The notes: a model not told the origin generated them from the sequence alone. A stretch of DNA of 15,729 bases from Melanopsichium pennsylvanicum (GCA_900208305.1 OAPG01000061.1:1-15729); one strand, 5' to 3'. Positions 1 to 15,729 are shown, numbered from the stretch's first letter. Numbers and translations are program-made.

Positions 1-1
1 T

Positions 2-565
2 TTCTCTATTCAATTTTATCTAGTAGGTATTCTATTCCTAGTATTTGATATTGAACTCCTAATGACTTACCCATTTGCCGTAAATCTTTACCAGACAAGT
101 GCTTATGGGTTCTGGATCTTTGTTATCTTTTTCCTAGTACTTACTGTTGGTTTCATTTACGAGTTTGGAACAGGAGCTCTATACTTCACAGATAAACGAT
201 CTTCAATTAACAATGTTGATGTTGTTAAGTCTAATACTTCCCCTTTTACTAATAAAAACGATCTTATTCTACCAGTTAAAAAATTAGTAAAAGTGAAAGT
301 AACAATTCACTTCGTTAGAGGTAGAAAAAAAGAAAAATCAACTTATCTATCTGATGCCTACGAAAAGGATCTAGGACAATCTACTGAGAATGTGCACCTA
401 AAAGCACAATGTCATATTCAGAGTGGTAACCCTACTGATCAGACAACTATCAATGAGGTGCAAAAAGCTTTTCATTCTATCCCGCCGGTAGGCACTCAGG
501 AAGAACTAGATAAACTAGCTAGTATTTCATCCAGTACAATTCTTCTTTCAGACAGCATTAGTTAA
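2..565 (+). CDS. nad3: nad3 C-terminal part, fused in frame to the start of a mobile ORF
   Basis: NADH dehydrogenase subunit 3, a small membrane subunit of mitochondrial complex I. The window opens inside the gene. Reading from base 2 gives a hydrophobic helix containing [14 protein letters not shown], the family's conserved acidic loop, then a second helix (roughly codons 32-50) and the ending [16 protein letters not shown]. Homology to nad3 stops near base 208. The frame does not stop there: it runs about 118 further hydrophilic codons to TAA at 563-565, rich in Lys, Ser and Thr and containing the segment YEKDLG, which is also found in the nad1-linked mobile ORF. The tail is therefore read as the N-terminal part of a GIY-YIG element joined to nad3, not native nad3. 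A diverged nad3 3' end with its own stop lies at 1480-1658. The N-terminus is outside the window. Whether the tail is removed from the mature protein cannot be seen. Confidence 0.88.
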   Translation, partial: FSIQFYLVGILFLVFDIELLMTYPFAVNLYQTSAYGFWIFVIFFLVLTVGFIYEFGTGALYFTDKRSSINNVDVVKSNTSPFTNKNDLILPVKKLVKVKVTIHFVRGRKKEKSTYLSDAYEKDLGQSTENVHLKAQCHIQSGNPTDQTTINEVQKAFHSIPPVGTQEELDKLASISSSTILLSDSIS

Positions 566-1468
566 ATCCGAAAAGCATTTCAAGCTATTGTAGGAGTTGG
601 ACGTAGCAAACTGTATCTAATAAACGTGTTTATGGTGTTTACGTATTCACTAACCTAATCAAAAATGATCAACTAGTTGGTAGCAGTATGAGTCTCTCTG
701 TTCGACTAGTACATTATTTTAAACCTAGCACTCTAGCCACTAGTTCACGTTATTTGTTTTTACATCTAACACTATACAAATATTCCGATTTTTAGCTAGA
801 GATTTCTATTTTTGTTAAAAATGGAATGGTTATGCAGTAGAAGATATTACTAAACTGCAAAGTCTTGTACTGTGTCTGAAACAATATTCTATTTTCACTC
901 TTAATAGTACACTTAATACAATGAAAGTTGATGGTGTTACACCAGTGAAAAAGTGAAAAGTAGTATTATTAAAGCTAACTCTGTCCCTGTCTATGTTTAT
1001 GTGAATGATATTCTTATTTATATTAGTTCTAGTGCAGCTCAACTATAACTGAAACAGATATCTCTCGAGCAACAATTAGTCTAGCAACGGCTAACCCTAA
1101 CCGTCTTGTTTTTTATTCTTTATCACTCAGCAGGCTCACACTCAATCAATTCTTTCTACTTGTGTTCTACTATCTACAGAAGAATTTGTAGACCTAGTTA
1201 AAGAAGCTCGATCTATTTTTACTAAATCACCCAAACCACATCTAACACCGGAAAACCGTCTAGCAGTAAAATCACAGAAGATTAAGATTGGGGCCTTCGA
1301 CCGCCGAAGGAAAAAATAGGAAACAGGGAAAACTTATTACAAAGAAAGTATTTATCAAATGAATCCGTTTACACGAACACTAGGTCCCACAAAATATGTT
1401 AGTATGGATACTATTCGTAAATGTATATCTAAGGGAACAACATATAAAGGATGGAAATTCTCTAGTAC
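209..1468 (+). pseudogene. Decayed GIY-YIG homing endonuclease (mobile ORF) at the nad3 3' end
   Basis: Remnant of an intron-less GIY-YIG endonuclease spread over several frames. In order: a hydrophilic leader fused to nad3 (to 565); a GIY-YIG core at about 634-720 reading GVYVFTNLIKNDQ then LVGSSMSLSVRLVHYF; a segment near 885-930 reading LKQYSIFTLNSTLNTMKV, the usual end of the GIY-YIG domain; a NUMOD-like piece near 985-1040 (VPVYVYVNDILIY); STEEFVDLVKEARSIFTKS near 1178-1234; and a C-terminal helix-turn-helix-like block near 1399-1465 (YVSMDTIRKCISKGTTYKGW). Stops and frameshifts separate the pieces, so no active nuclease is expected. The same order of pieces occurs in the element after nad1 (5549-6813), so the two are homologous. 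The remnant ends about 10-15 bases before the second nad3 3' end. A 6-bp stem hairpin with a 5-base loop (1294-1310) lies inside it. Confidence 0.75.
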
Positions 1469-1479
1469 TCCTCAGGCCA

Positions 1480-1658
1480 ATTATTATAACATATCCTTAT
1501 GCAATGAACCTTTCCCAAACAAGCACTTATGGATGCGGATGAAAATCCGCCGAAGGCTTCCTGGTACTTACTGTTGGTTTTGTTTACGAGTTTAATTCAG
1601 GTGCTCTATACTTTACTTTACAGATAAACGAAGCTCTATCCGTGTTGAAAAACCATAA
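1480..1658 (+). pseudogene. Displaced second copy of the nad3 3' end
   Basis: Bases 1486-1533 read ITYPYAMNLSQTSTYG against [16 protein letters not shown] of nad3 (62-109). Bases 1558-1658 resume with [19 protein letters not shown] and end DKRSSIRVEKP at TAA 1656-1658. Two lesions are visible. About seven codons of the middle helix are replaced by a hairpin-bearing stretch (GCGGAT-GAAA-ATCCGC, 1535-1550). A 5-base tandem duplication near 1608-1620 (CTTTACTTTA) shifts the frame. In the 41 codons I could align, 23 differ and 15 of these are silent, so the two copies diverged mainly while both were coding. The likely reading is that this is the original nad3 end, pushed downstream when the mobile ORF arrived with its own copy. 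Confidence 0.85.
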
Positions 1659-1706
1659 TTTTAGCTTTTCTTCCCTCTCCTTATAAAATATTCTATTTTA
1701 TTAGCA

Positions 1707-1720
1707 TTCTGCGCTGGCGC
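1707..1720 (+). repeat. Short GC element TTCTGCGCTGGCGC, copy 1
   Basis: Exact 14-base sequence in AT-rich surroundings. It recurs at 6845-6858 and, inverted, at 13151-13164. Copy 1 is followed by GACTA and copy 2 by TACTA, so the element is a little longer than the core. GCGC at both ends can pair. It is a member of the dispersed small GC repeats typical of some fungal mitochondrial genomes. Confidence 0.7.
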
Positions 1721-1844
1721 GACTAATTTTAATAAATAAAAAAACCTATCTTTTTATTGGCGCCCTCTTACCTGCTGCCCGCCGCTAGAAAATTTTATAA
1801 AGGGGTTTTTTTAATCTACATAATAAAAGATAGGACAAAAGATT

Positions 1845-1865
1845 GCGCTTGCGCTGCGCTTGCGC
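1845..1865 (+). repeat. GC double-repeat element, copy 1
   Basis: Two copies of GCGCTTGCGC separated by one T, preceded by GATT and followed by GCGGGCGGTAA. Identical cores occur at 1982-2002 and 4149-4169. The 4149 copy shares the flanking CGGGCGGTAA, so the repeated unit is about 33 bases. Self-complementary GCGC blocks allow hairpin formation. Confidence 0.8.
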
Positions 1866-1981
1866 GCGGGCGGTAAATCTTTCTATTTTTTATTAATTTC
1901 CTTATTTTATGTATTGTATAGGTATACTTATGCTTTTATTATATTACTATATTTATTATATAAGTTAGAAAATAAATGATT

Positions 1982-2002
1982 GCGCTTGCGCTGCGCTTGC
2001 GC
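1982..2002 (+). repeat. GC double-repeat element, copy 2
   Basis: Identical 21-base core to copy 1, again preceded by GATT, but followed by ACGGTTATCAA instead of the GGGCGGTAA tail. Three exact copies within 2.4 kb of non-coding DNA imply recent spread or conversion. Confidence 0.8.
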
Positions 2003-2294
2003 ACGGTTATCAATTTATAGCCGTCGTAAAATGGAGTAGCGCCTATAATACTCTTTTTTATTGGGGCGGGCTTAGATAACTTATGCTATAAACTTTCGGG
2101 GGGGGCTGCGGTAGGCAGCAGTCGTAGGTATAAATTATATTAAGTATCCTCCGACTAATAAATAAAAAGTACTGTTCTCTGCGCCCGCGCCCAGCAGAAC
2201 AGAAAATAATAAAAGAGATAAGGGATAAAAAAAGAATATACTTTTTATTAGCCCATAAAGAAGGACATCAACAATAAAAAAATGAAAAAAGAAA

Positions 2295-3748
2295 ATGCTA
2301 ACACTACTACTTATTATTCCTCTAGTGGGTGCTCTAATGCTAGCACCTATGCAAGGAAACACAGAACAATCAGAGTCACAAATGAAACGAGTAGCACTAG
2401 GAACATCACTAATTAATTTTGTTCTAAGTATTGTACTATGGGGTGAATTTGATTCAAGTACTAGTGAATATCAATTTACGCAAGAATTTAACCAAGTTAA
2501 TTTCTGTCACCTACACATTGGGGTAGATGGTATCTCACTTTATTTTGTTCTACTAACAACATTTATTACACCAATTTGTATTCTAAGTAATTGGGATAAT
2601 ATTAAACAACAACTTAAATACTTCCTTATGTGTTTCCTAGTACTAGAAACACTACTAATTGCGGTATTTATTGTACTAGATATTCTACTATTCTATGTAT
2701 TCTTTGAAAGTGTACTAATTCCTCTATTCCTAATTGTAGGTATTTTGGGGTGGTAGTGCTACACGAGTACGAGCTGCTTTCCTACTGTTCCTTTATACAC
2801 TATTTGGTTCACTATTTATGCTACTAGCTTTCCTAGTTATTTACTATAATGTTGGTTCAACAGATTTTCAAGTAGTATCACTATCTGAAATTAATCTAGA
2901 ATCACAAAAACTACTATGGCTAGCTGTATTTATTAGTATGGCTATCAAAACACCACTACTACCATTCCACGTATGGCTACCTCGAGCTCATGCTGAAGCT
3001 CCACTAGCTGGTAGTGTTATTCTAGCTGGTCTTATCCTAAACTAGCTACATATGGATACATGCGAATTCTAATTCAATTTCTACCAGATGCAACATCATA
3101 CTTCTCTCCACTAGTACAAACTATTGCAGTAATTACTCTAATTTATGCATCACTAGCTACACTACGACAAACTGATTTCAAAGCTCTAGTTGCTTACTCT
3201 TCTATTGGTCATATGGCTGTAGTAGTACTAGGACTATTCAGTAATACTATCCAAGGTATTGATGGTGCTCTACTACTAAGTATTGCTCATGGAGTTGTTA
3301 GTCCAGCACTATTTATTCTAGTAGTGGAGTTCTATATGATCGATACCATACACGAACTATTCGGTACTACCGAGGTATGACTGCTTATATGCCACTATTC
3401 TCAATTCTGTTCTTTGTATTTACAATTTTTAATGCTGCAGTACCTCTAAGTGCTAATTGGGCTGGTGAATTCCTATGTCTAGCGGGTGCCTTCCAACGAA
3501 ACCCTGTATTTGCTGTACTAGGAAGTTCCGGTATTGTTCTAAGTGCTGCTTATTCTATTTGGCTATATAACCGAATTGCCTTTGGTGCTTGGAGTAAATA
3601 CCTAAACTACACTACAGATCTTACTCGACGAGAGTTTATGCTTCTACTACCTCTTCTATTTGTTGCCGTAGTATTTGGAATTTTCCCAAATATTATCCTT
3701 GATTCAGTTCATGCTTCAACATCTGGACTACTTTTTTCAATCAATTAA
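2295..3748 (+). CDS. nad4: NADH dehydrogenase subunit 4, with three single-base frameshifts
   Basis: Complex I proton-pumping membrane subunit of the inner mitochondrial membrane. It starts at ATG 2295 (MLTLLLIIPLVGALMLAP) and ends at TAA 3746-3748. Family landmarks follow in order across three frames: HIGVDGISLYFVLLTTFI, FESVLIPLFLIVGI, FHVWLPRAHAEAPLAGSVIL, LVAYSSIGHM, GVVSPALF, PLSANWAGEF. The frame breaks at 2743-2746 (one extra T in ATTTTGGGG, TAG at 2754), at 3039-3041 (one A missing in CTAAACTAGC, TAG at 3043) and near 3324 (one G missing in GTAGTGGA). Allowing for these, the gene spans 1455 nt, about 484 residues, normal for fungal nad4, and no domain is lost. Codon use is CTA- and CGA-rich like nad1. 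Sequencing error in short homopolymers is the simplest explanation, yet nad1 and the cox1 exons show none. Confidence 0.93.
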
Positions 3749-4279
3749 AAGTCAGACTAAAAAAGGAAAATAGTTATTACTAAAATACAAAATTAGATAG
3801 GTCTTAATAAATTTGATTTTATTTTTGTAACTACACTTTTAAACTTAATTAAAATTAGTTTAACTAAGTGATTTACTCCCCTTTCACTCATTTAGTTGTT
3901 AAATCTTCTATTTTCAGGCCAACTTAATTTAACTAGTTAAATTTACAACTCGTCGATAGCAAAAAAAACTCTACTATAATATTCCTATTCTTGTATAGGA
4001 TAGAGTACTTACTCTTACTCTTTTTGATTTATTCCTATCTATACTTATTACTTTCATTTAAATAAAAGAGAAATTAATATAGTAGGTTAGTCTATAATAA
4101 AATAGATTAATCTATCTAAGAGCCCGCGCGCAATTTAGTCTACATTTTGCGCTTGCGCTGCGCTTGCGCACGGGCGGTAATTAAGTATAGATTTATTAAC
4201 GTGCGTATTTACTTTAAATAATCTAGATATTAGATTAGTAATTAGTAAAATTAGTAACGCAGTAAAATAAAACTTAAAA
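3749..4279. other. nad4-nad1 spacer, AT-rich, no gene seen
   Basis: About 530 bases with no recognisable protein, tRNA or rRNA piece. It contains imperfect inverted repeats (for example AACTAAGTGA with TCACTCATTTAGTT near 3860-3900), one GC double-repeat element (4149-4169) and a CCCGCGCGC stretch near 4123. It probably serves as the nad4 3' and nad1 5' untranslated regions. Confidence 0.6.
4149..4169 (+). repeat. GC double-repeat element, copy 3
   Basis: Same 21-base core as the copies at 1845 and 1982, followed by A and CGGGCGGTAA as in copy 1. It lies about 110 bases upstream of the nad1 start. Confidence 0.8.
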
Positions 4280-5275
4280 ATGCTTTCAATTCTATATAAT
4301 CTACTAGAGATTCTAGTAGTTCTTGTTCCAATTCTACTAAGTGTTGCTTTTATGACAGTAATTGAACGAAAAGTAATGGGATCAATGCAACGACGAATTG
4401 GACCTAATGTTGTTGGATACTATGCTCTACTACAACCATTTGCAGATGCTCTAAAACTGGTAATTAAAGAGCAAGTTATTCCATCACAAGCTACAAAAAG
4501 TCTATTCTTTCTAGCTCCTATGGTAACACTAATTTTTAGTCTACTAGGTTGGGGTGTTATTCCTCTAGGTCCTGGTCTAGCTCTTAGTGATTTTTCACTA
4601 GGTATTCTTTACTCTCTAGCCCTTTCAAGTATTGGTGTATATGGTATCCTATTTGCAGGATGGTCAGCTAATTCTAAATATGCTTTCCTAGGTTCTCTAC
4701 GATCTACAGCTCAAATGATTAGTTACGAACTAATTTATAGTGCTGCTGTACTAACTGTAATTCTACTTTGTGGTACATTCAATATTACAGAAATTATTGA
4801 AGCTCAACAAAGTGTATGGTATATTATACCTCTACTACCTATCTTTATTCTATTCTTTATTTCCGCACTTGCTGAAACAAACCGTACACCATTCGATCTT
4901 CCAGAAGCTGAATCTGAGCTAGTTGCTGGTTTCATGACAGAGCACTCAGGTATGATCTTTGTATTTTTCTTCCTAGCAGAGTATGGAAGTATTGTTCTAA
5001 TGTCTACTTTCACAGCAATTCTATTCCTTGGTGGATATAACATGTCACCTCAAGTACTATTTGCTGAAGATTCATTTATTAACCTACAAAGTATTGCTCT
5101 AGCTGTAAAAGCAGTTCTAATTATGTTCCTATTTGTATGGATTCGAGCTACACTGCCTCGAATGCGGTACGATTCACTAATGGTATTCTGTTGGACTGGA
5201 CTTCTACCAATTGCTATCGCTCTTCTAATCCTAGTACCAAGTCTACTAATTGCATTCGATATTAGCCCTTATTAA
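4280..5275 (+). CDS. nad1: NADH dehydrogenase subunit 1, intact
   Basis: Membrane subunit of complex I at the quinone-binding site, 331 residues, full length for the family, with no intron and no frameshift. Landmarks: VAFMTVIERKVMGSMQRRIGPN (roughly residues 22-43), LVIKEQVIP, SNSKYAFLGSLRSTAQMISYE-like loop (ANSKYAFLGSLRSTAQMISY), ALAETNRTPFDLPEAESELV (a strongly conserved matrix loop, residues about 195-214), and the terminal DISPY. Start is ATG 4280 and stop TAA 5273-5275. Leucine is mostly CTA and arginine mostly CGA. Near 5150-5170, just before the last 35 codons, rarer CTG and CGG codons appear. A diverged second copy of those last codons lies at 7006-7110 beyond a mobile ORF, so the present 3' end may be of foreign origin. 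Confidence 0.97.
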   Translation: MLSILYNLLEILVVLVPILLSVAFMTVIERKVMGSMQRRIGPNVVGYYALLQPFADALKLVIKEQVIPSQATKSLFFLAPMVTLIFSLLGWGVIPLGPGLALSDFSLGILYSLALSSIGVYGILFAGWSANSKYAFLGSLRSTAQMISYELIYSAAVLTVILLCGTFNITEIIEAQQSVWYIIPLLPIFILFFISALAETNRTPFDLPEAESELVAGFMTEHSGMIFVFFFLAEYGSIVLMSTFTAILFLGGYNMSPQVLFAEDSFINLQSIALAVKAVLIMFLFVWIRATLPRMRYDSLMVFCWTGLLPIAIALLILVPSLLIAFDISPY

Positions 5276-5548
5276 AAATAATAACTATTTTCCCCCTTGC
5301 GCGCCACACGGTTACTTATATTAGTATAATAATTTTAGTAGGACTAGAGAATTTATTTCTTTTTTCACCATTATAGTAATTTTTTAATCCCTGTTTTATT
5401 ATTATAGTAAAAAAGGTAAGAATTTATATTTACCAGAATGTACAACTTTAATGGATATTAATATAGGTATGGTAAACGTAAATTCATTTCTACATCTACT
5501 AGTAGCCATTCCTGTTTTGTCCTACCGAATTACCATTTTTCTAAAGAT
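5276..5548. other. nad1 3' flank, unassigned
   Basis: AT-rich stretch with a TTGCGCGCC block near 5299 and a hydrophobic-coding but unbroken-frame-poor stretch from about 5430. No family was recognised. It may be the 5' end of the mobile ORF that follows, which has no clear ATG. Confidence 0.4.
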
Positions 5549-6813
5549 TTGTGTTGCACTGCTATTTATTCTATTCTAATTTGTATTACTCTACTTGTTC
5601 AAGGAGGTCTACTAATTGATCAACTAGCTTCTAATACAAATAGTAGCAGCATGAGTATAATTGTAGGTAGCTATGCTTGGTATAATACCGGAGACAAAAA
5701 GAAGAAAGATGCAGAAGAAAAGGATAATAATGAGAATTTCTGGTCTGAAGTACTAGAAAAAGATCTAGGACGAAAACACTTCTAACCCATATCTCATTGC
5801 ACGACGGTATCTTACTTCCGGTAATAATACAGATACGGATGTACTTAATAAGATTCTACCTAGTAAGTTCGATCGAGTTCTACCAGAATAACTTGAACAA
5901 CTTATTAGTATTGAACCTAAAACAGTAAATTATTGTGATCCTATTACAAAAGAGGTAAATAAAAAGGATATTTATCAGCTAATTGGTAAACGTAGTGGTC
6001 TACCTAAATATGCTGGTATTTACATCTGGACTAATATGCTAACTGGTGAACAATATGTTGGAAGTAGTGTTGAGCTAGCCAAACGTGTTGCTAATTATAA
6101 ACAAGACATTTCTAAAAATAAGACACGTCCAATTATTTCTAATATGTCTAAGTATGGACTAGAAAATTTTAGCCTAACAATTTATCTAGTTGAACTAGTT
6201 CAACTAAAGAAATTAAAGAAGCTAGTATTGATCAACTTCGTAAAATTATTATTCTTTTACAGTATCTTATTCTAACACTGAAACCTTCACTTAATACTGT
6301 AAAAGTAGCTAACATAGGACCTTACACAGATCATTCTGAACTATCTTATGAAAAATGGAATAAAATGGTAACGAGTATGTCTCAACCAATTTATCTTTAC
6401 CTGGATGATGTTCTAGTATTTGAAGCTGCAAGTGCTGCAGTTGGTGCTCGTCAACTTGGTATTGGTGTTGTCTCTTTCTTCCGGTACTAAACTATTCCGA
6501 CGCTATACTGTATCACGAATCGGACCTACTGAGAATACAAAAAATTTATCTAATCCCTGTTGAAGCGCTTAAAAAGCTATTCGATCAGTACCGTGTTGAA
6601 TCACGTGTGGGTCTTAATACAAATTAAATTCAATGAAAGTGCTTATTAAAGACACTATTAATAATACTGAAACTGTTGTACCTTCTATTACAGTCGCATC
6701 TGCGCACACTTATAATATCGAAGGTCGAAGTGTTAGCCTAAAAACACTTCGTAAATAGCTCGATTCAGGTACAATTATTAAAGGTTGGATCTTTTCTAAA
6801 GTTACTAATTTGT
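5549..6813 (+). pseudogene. Decayed GIY-YIG homing endonuclease (mobile ORF) after nad1
   Basis: Intron-less GIY-YIG endonuclease remnant. The first open piece (5549-5785, non-ATG) has a hydrophobic start, a Lys/Glu/Asn-rich linker and EVLEKDLGRKHF. A second frame (5784-6275, one internal TAA at 5889) carries the nuclease core, YAGIYIWTNMLTGEQYVGSS then VELAKRVANY with the conserved Arg. A shift near 6200 leads to LLQYLILTLKPSLNTVKV, the domain end, and a NUMOD-like piece, QPIYLYLDDVLVFEAAS. Another shift near 6540 gives IYLIPVEALKKLFDQYRVES (stop 6626-6628). Then comes a C-terminal DNA-binding block, IEGRSVSLKTLRK, an in-frame TAG, LDSGTIIKGWIFSKVTNL, and the final TAG 6811-6813. At least four lesions make it inactive. 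The order of pieces matches the nad3-linked element. Confidence 0.82.
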
Positions 6814-6844
6814 AGTCCCCCCTATTTTTAAGGTTTGTAGATCT

Positions 6845-6858
6845 TTCTGCGCTGGCGC
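6845..6858 (+). repeat. Short GC element TTCTGCGCTGGCGC, copy 2
   Basis: Exact repeat of the element at 1707-1720. It sits between the end of the nad1-linked mobile ORF and the tRNA-Arg-like sequence. Confidence 0.7.
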
Positions 6859-6877
6859 TACTAGTTTTTATAAAACT

Positions 6878-6953
6878 GTAACTAACTATAACATAATGCT
6901 AATGTCTACTACTTCTGATAGTATGGATAAGAGTTCGAGTCTCTTTAGTTATT
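6878..6953 (+). tRNA. trnR(ucu): tRNA-Arg(UCU)-like cloverleaf, D-arm atypical
   Basis: A 7-bp acceptor stem (GTAACTA with TAGTTAT, one G-U), a perfect 5-bp anticodon stem (TACTA/TAGTA) with loop CTTCTGA giving anticodon TCT, a 5-base variable loop TGGAT, and a perfect T-stem AAGAG/CTCTT with loop TTCGAGT. The 22 bases for the D-arm are the right length but do not form a standard D-stem; ACAT/ATGT with a 7-base loop is possible but is shifted. The discriminator is T. It lies inside the block inserted between nad1 and the displaced nad1 3' end. It could be a working tRNA with an unusual D-arm or a decaying copy. Confidence 0.6.
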
Positions 6954-7005
6954 CAATTATTACAATTTGCTGAAGAGTAAATAAACGATTATATTAATTT
7001 ATCTA

Positions 7006-7110
7006 GATGGGCTTATGACGTTCTGTTGGACTGGTATGCTTCCTATAGCTATCGCACTACTAATCCTAGTACCTAGTCTTCTGATTGCTTTCGATATTAG
7101 TCCTTATTAA
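7006..7110 (+). pseudogene. Displaced second copy of the nad1 3' end
   Basis: Thirty-five codons including TAA read DGLMTFCWTGMLPIAIALLI then LVPSLLIAFDISPY, matching the last codons of nad1 (5171-5275). About 20 of 105 bases differ (roughly 81% identity). Fifteen codons differ, 12 of them silently and three changing residues (S/G, V/T, L/M). There is no start codon or open frame of useful length upstream. The silent bias means the copies diverged while both were coding, as expected if one came from another mitochondrial lineage with the mobile ORF. By analogy with reported cases, this would be the original nad1 end. Confidence 0.92.
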
Positions 7111-7166
7111 TTAATACTTATTTTTTAACCCCTTTACTTTAATATATTAATTCTATTCGTACTGGG

Positions 7167-7205
7167 ATTAAATTAAATTAAATTAAATTAAATTAAATTA
7201 AATTA
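7167..7205. repeat. AATTA pentanucleotide tandem repeat
   Basis: Seven exact AATTA units plus a partial one (ATTA at 7167-7170). A simple repeat prone to slippage, between the displaced nad1 end and trnS. Confidence 0.9.
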
Positions 7206-7246
7206 AAATAGTTTCTTTTTATACCTTCTTTATATAGGTTACTTAT

Positions 7247-7335
7247 GGACAAACCGCTATTGGCGAGGTGTAGGCGATTGCTAATTGTCTGGAATATAAA
7301 AAACTTCCTTAGGAGTTCGAATCTCCTTTTGTCCG
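7247..7335 (+). tRNA. trnS(gcu): tRNA-Ser(GCU)
   Basis: Perfect 7-bp acceptor stem GGACAAA/TTTGTCC with discriminator G. D-stem CGCT/GGTG (two wobbles) with a TTGG-containing loop. Anticodon stem GGCGA/TTGTC with loop TTGCTAA, anticodon GCT at 7280-7282. A long variable arm with stem GGAA/TTCC, diagnostic of class II tRNAs (Ser, Leu). T-stem AGGAG/CTCCT with loop TTCGAAT. The GCT anticodon and long variable arm together identify serine AGY. Confidence 0.93.
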
Positions 7336-7343
7336 TGTAATTA

Positions 7344-7363
7344 TATACCTATATATAGGTATA
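7344..7363. promoter_or_regulatory. Perfect 20-base palindrome after trnS
   Basis: TATACCTATA followed by its exact reverse complement, nine bases downstream of the tRNA. It could form a hairpin marking transcript processing or the cox1 leader 5' end, or be a small inverted-repeat insertion. Function is inferred only from position. Confidence 0.45.
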
Positions 7364-7499
7364 CCAAAATTAAGTAAATACGGAATACTTTTTTGGCTAC
7401 TAAAAAAAGGATGTTAACTTATAATTAAAGAGTAAAAAATAATTAACACTATAAATAAAAAGATTGGTACTAAAAAAGTGAATAGACTAGAAGGATTAA

Positions 7500-15729
<8,230 letters not shown>

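Larger units (their letters stand above)
1659..2294. other. AT-rich spacer with GC hairpin elements, no gene seen
   Basis: No protein family, tRNA cloverleaf or T-loop motif could be recognised here. It carries two copies of the GCGCTTGCGC double repeat, one copy of the TTCTGCGCTGGCGC element, a run of eight G (2098-2105) followed by a GCTGC/GCAGC hairpin, and an inverted repeat TGTTCT...AGAACA around 2170-2205. It probably contains the nad4 5' untranslated region, but no promoter could be assigned. Confidence 0.6.

Noticed and set aside
830..1042. Minus-strand ORF
   Set aside because: It lies opposite the decayed GIY-YIG element, has no recognisable domain, and nothing else here is on the minus strand.
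1958..1967. ATATAAGTTA resembling the yeast mitochondrial promoter ATATAAGTA
   Set aside because: One extra base, AT-rich background, and the yeast motif is not established outside yeasts; chance is likely.
1845..2002. CRISPR-like or origin-like repeat
   Set aside because: Only two nearby GC repeats with no regular spacers; the third copy is 2 kb away. They are better explained as dispersed mitochondrial GC elements.
2135..2362. Minus-strand ORF overlapping the nad4 start
   Set aside because: Low-complexity Phe/Leu-rich shadow of AT-rich spacer and the nad4 5' end.
2818..3380. Separate short genes in the nad4 interval
   Set aside because: They are consecutive parts of one nad4 protein split by single-base indels; the apparent starts are internal Met codons.
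3749..4279. Possible tRNA in the nad4-nad1 spacer
   Set aside because: Inverted repeats exist, but there is no T-loop motif or complete cloverleaf.
4804..5043. Minus-strand ORF within nad1
   Set aside because: Shadow of the conserved nad1 coding sequence.

Overview
This window is a stretch of fungal mitochondrial DNA with every recognisable gene on the + strand. It holds the end of nad3, then nad4, nad1, a tRNA-Ser(GCU) and the first two thirds of an intron-rich cox1. The evidence is the respiratory complex I and IV subunits in AT-rich DNA, group I introns carrying LAGLIDADG and GIY-YIG homing endonucleases, and TGA standing where tryptophan is expected in some intron ORFs (translation table 4). 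Many short GC-rich hairpin elements, plus mobile ORFs that duplicate the 3' ends of host genes, recall arbuscular mycorrhizal fungi (Glomeromycotina). That placement is inference; the sequence only proves a fungal-type mitochondrial genome.

Layout. 1-1658: the nad3 3' end runs in frame into the start of a decayed GIY-YIG mobile ORF, and a second, diverged nad3 3' end follows it. 1659-2294: AT-rich spacer with GC hairpin elements. 2295-3748: nad4, complete but broken by three single-base indels. 3749-4279: spacer. 4280-7110: intact nad1, a second decayed GIY-YIG mobile ORF related to the first, a tRNA-Arg-like cloverleaf, and a second diverged nad1 3' end. 7111-7499: pentanucleotide repeat, trnS(gcu) and a perfect palindrome. 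7500-15729: cox1, with six exons that join in phase with no frameshift (368 codons so far) and six group I introns; the last intron runs off the window.

How it fits together. nad1, nad3 and nad4 encode membrane subunits of NADH:ubiquinone oxidoreductase. cox1 encodes the haem-copper subunit of cytochrome c oxidase. The rest is a record of mobile-element traffic. Intron 1 keeps an open GIY-YIG endonuclease, given UGA=Trp. Introns 2-6 carry LAGLIDADG ORFs in several states of decay. Two intron-less GIY-YIG elements have each exchanged the 3' end of a host gene. Tiny hairpin elements have landed inside these ORFs, in one case on the catalytic acidic codon of both LAGLIDADG motifs of the same protein.

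Limits: intron boundaries are set by protein homology, reading phase and the group I rule (exon ends in T, intron ends in G). No folding or database search was run. Single-base indels could be real or sequencing errors.
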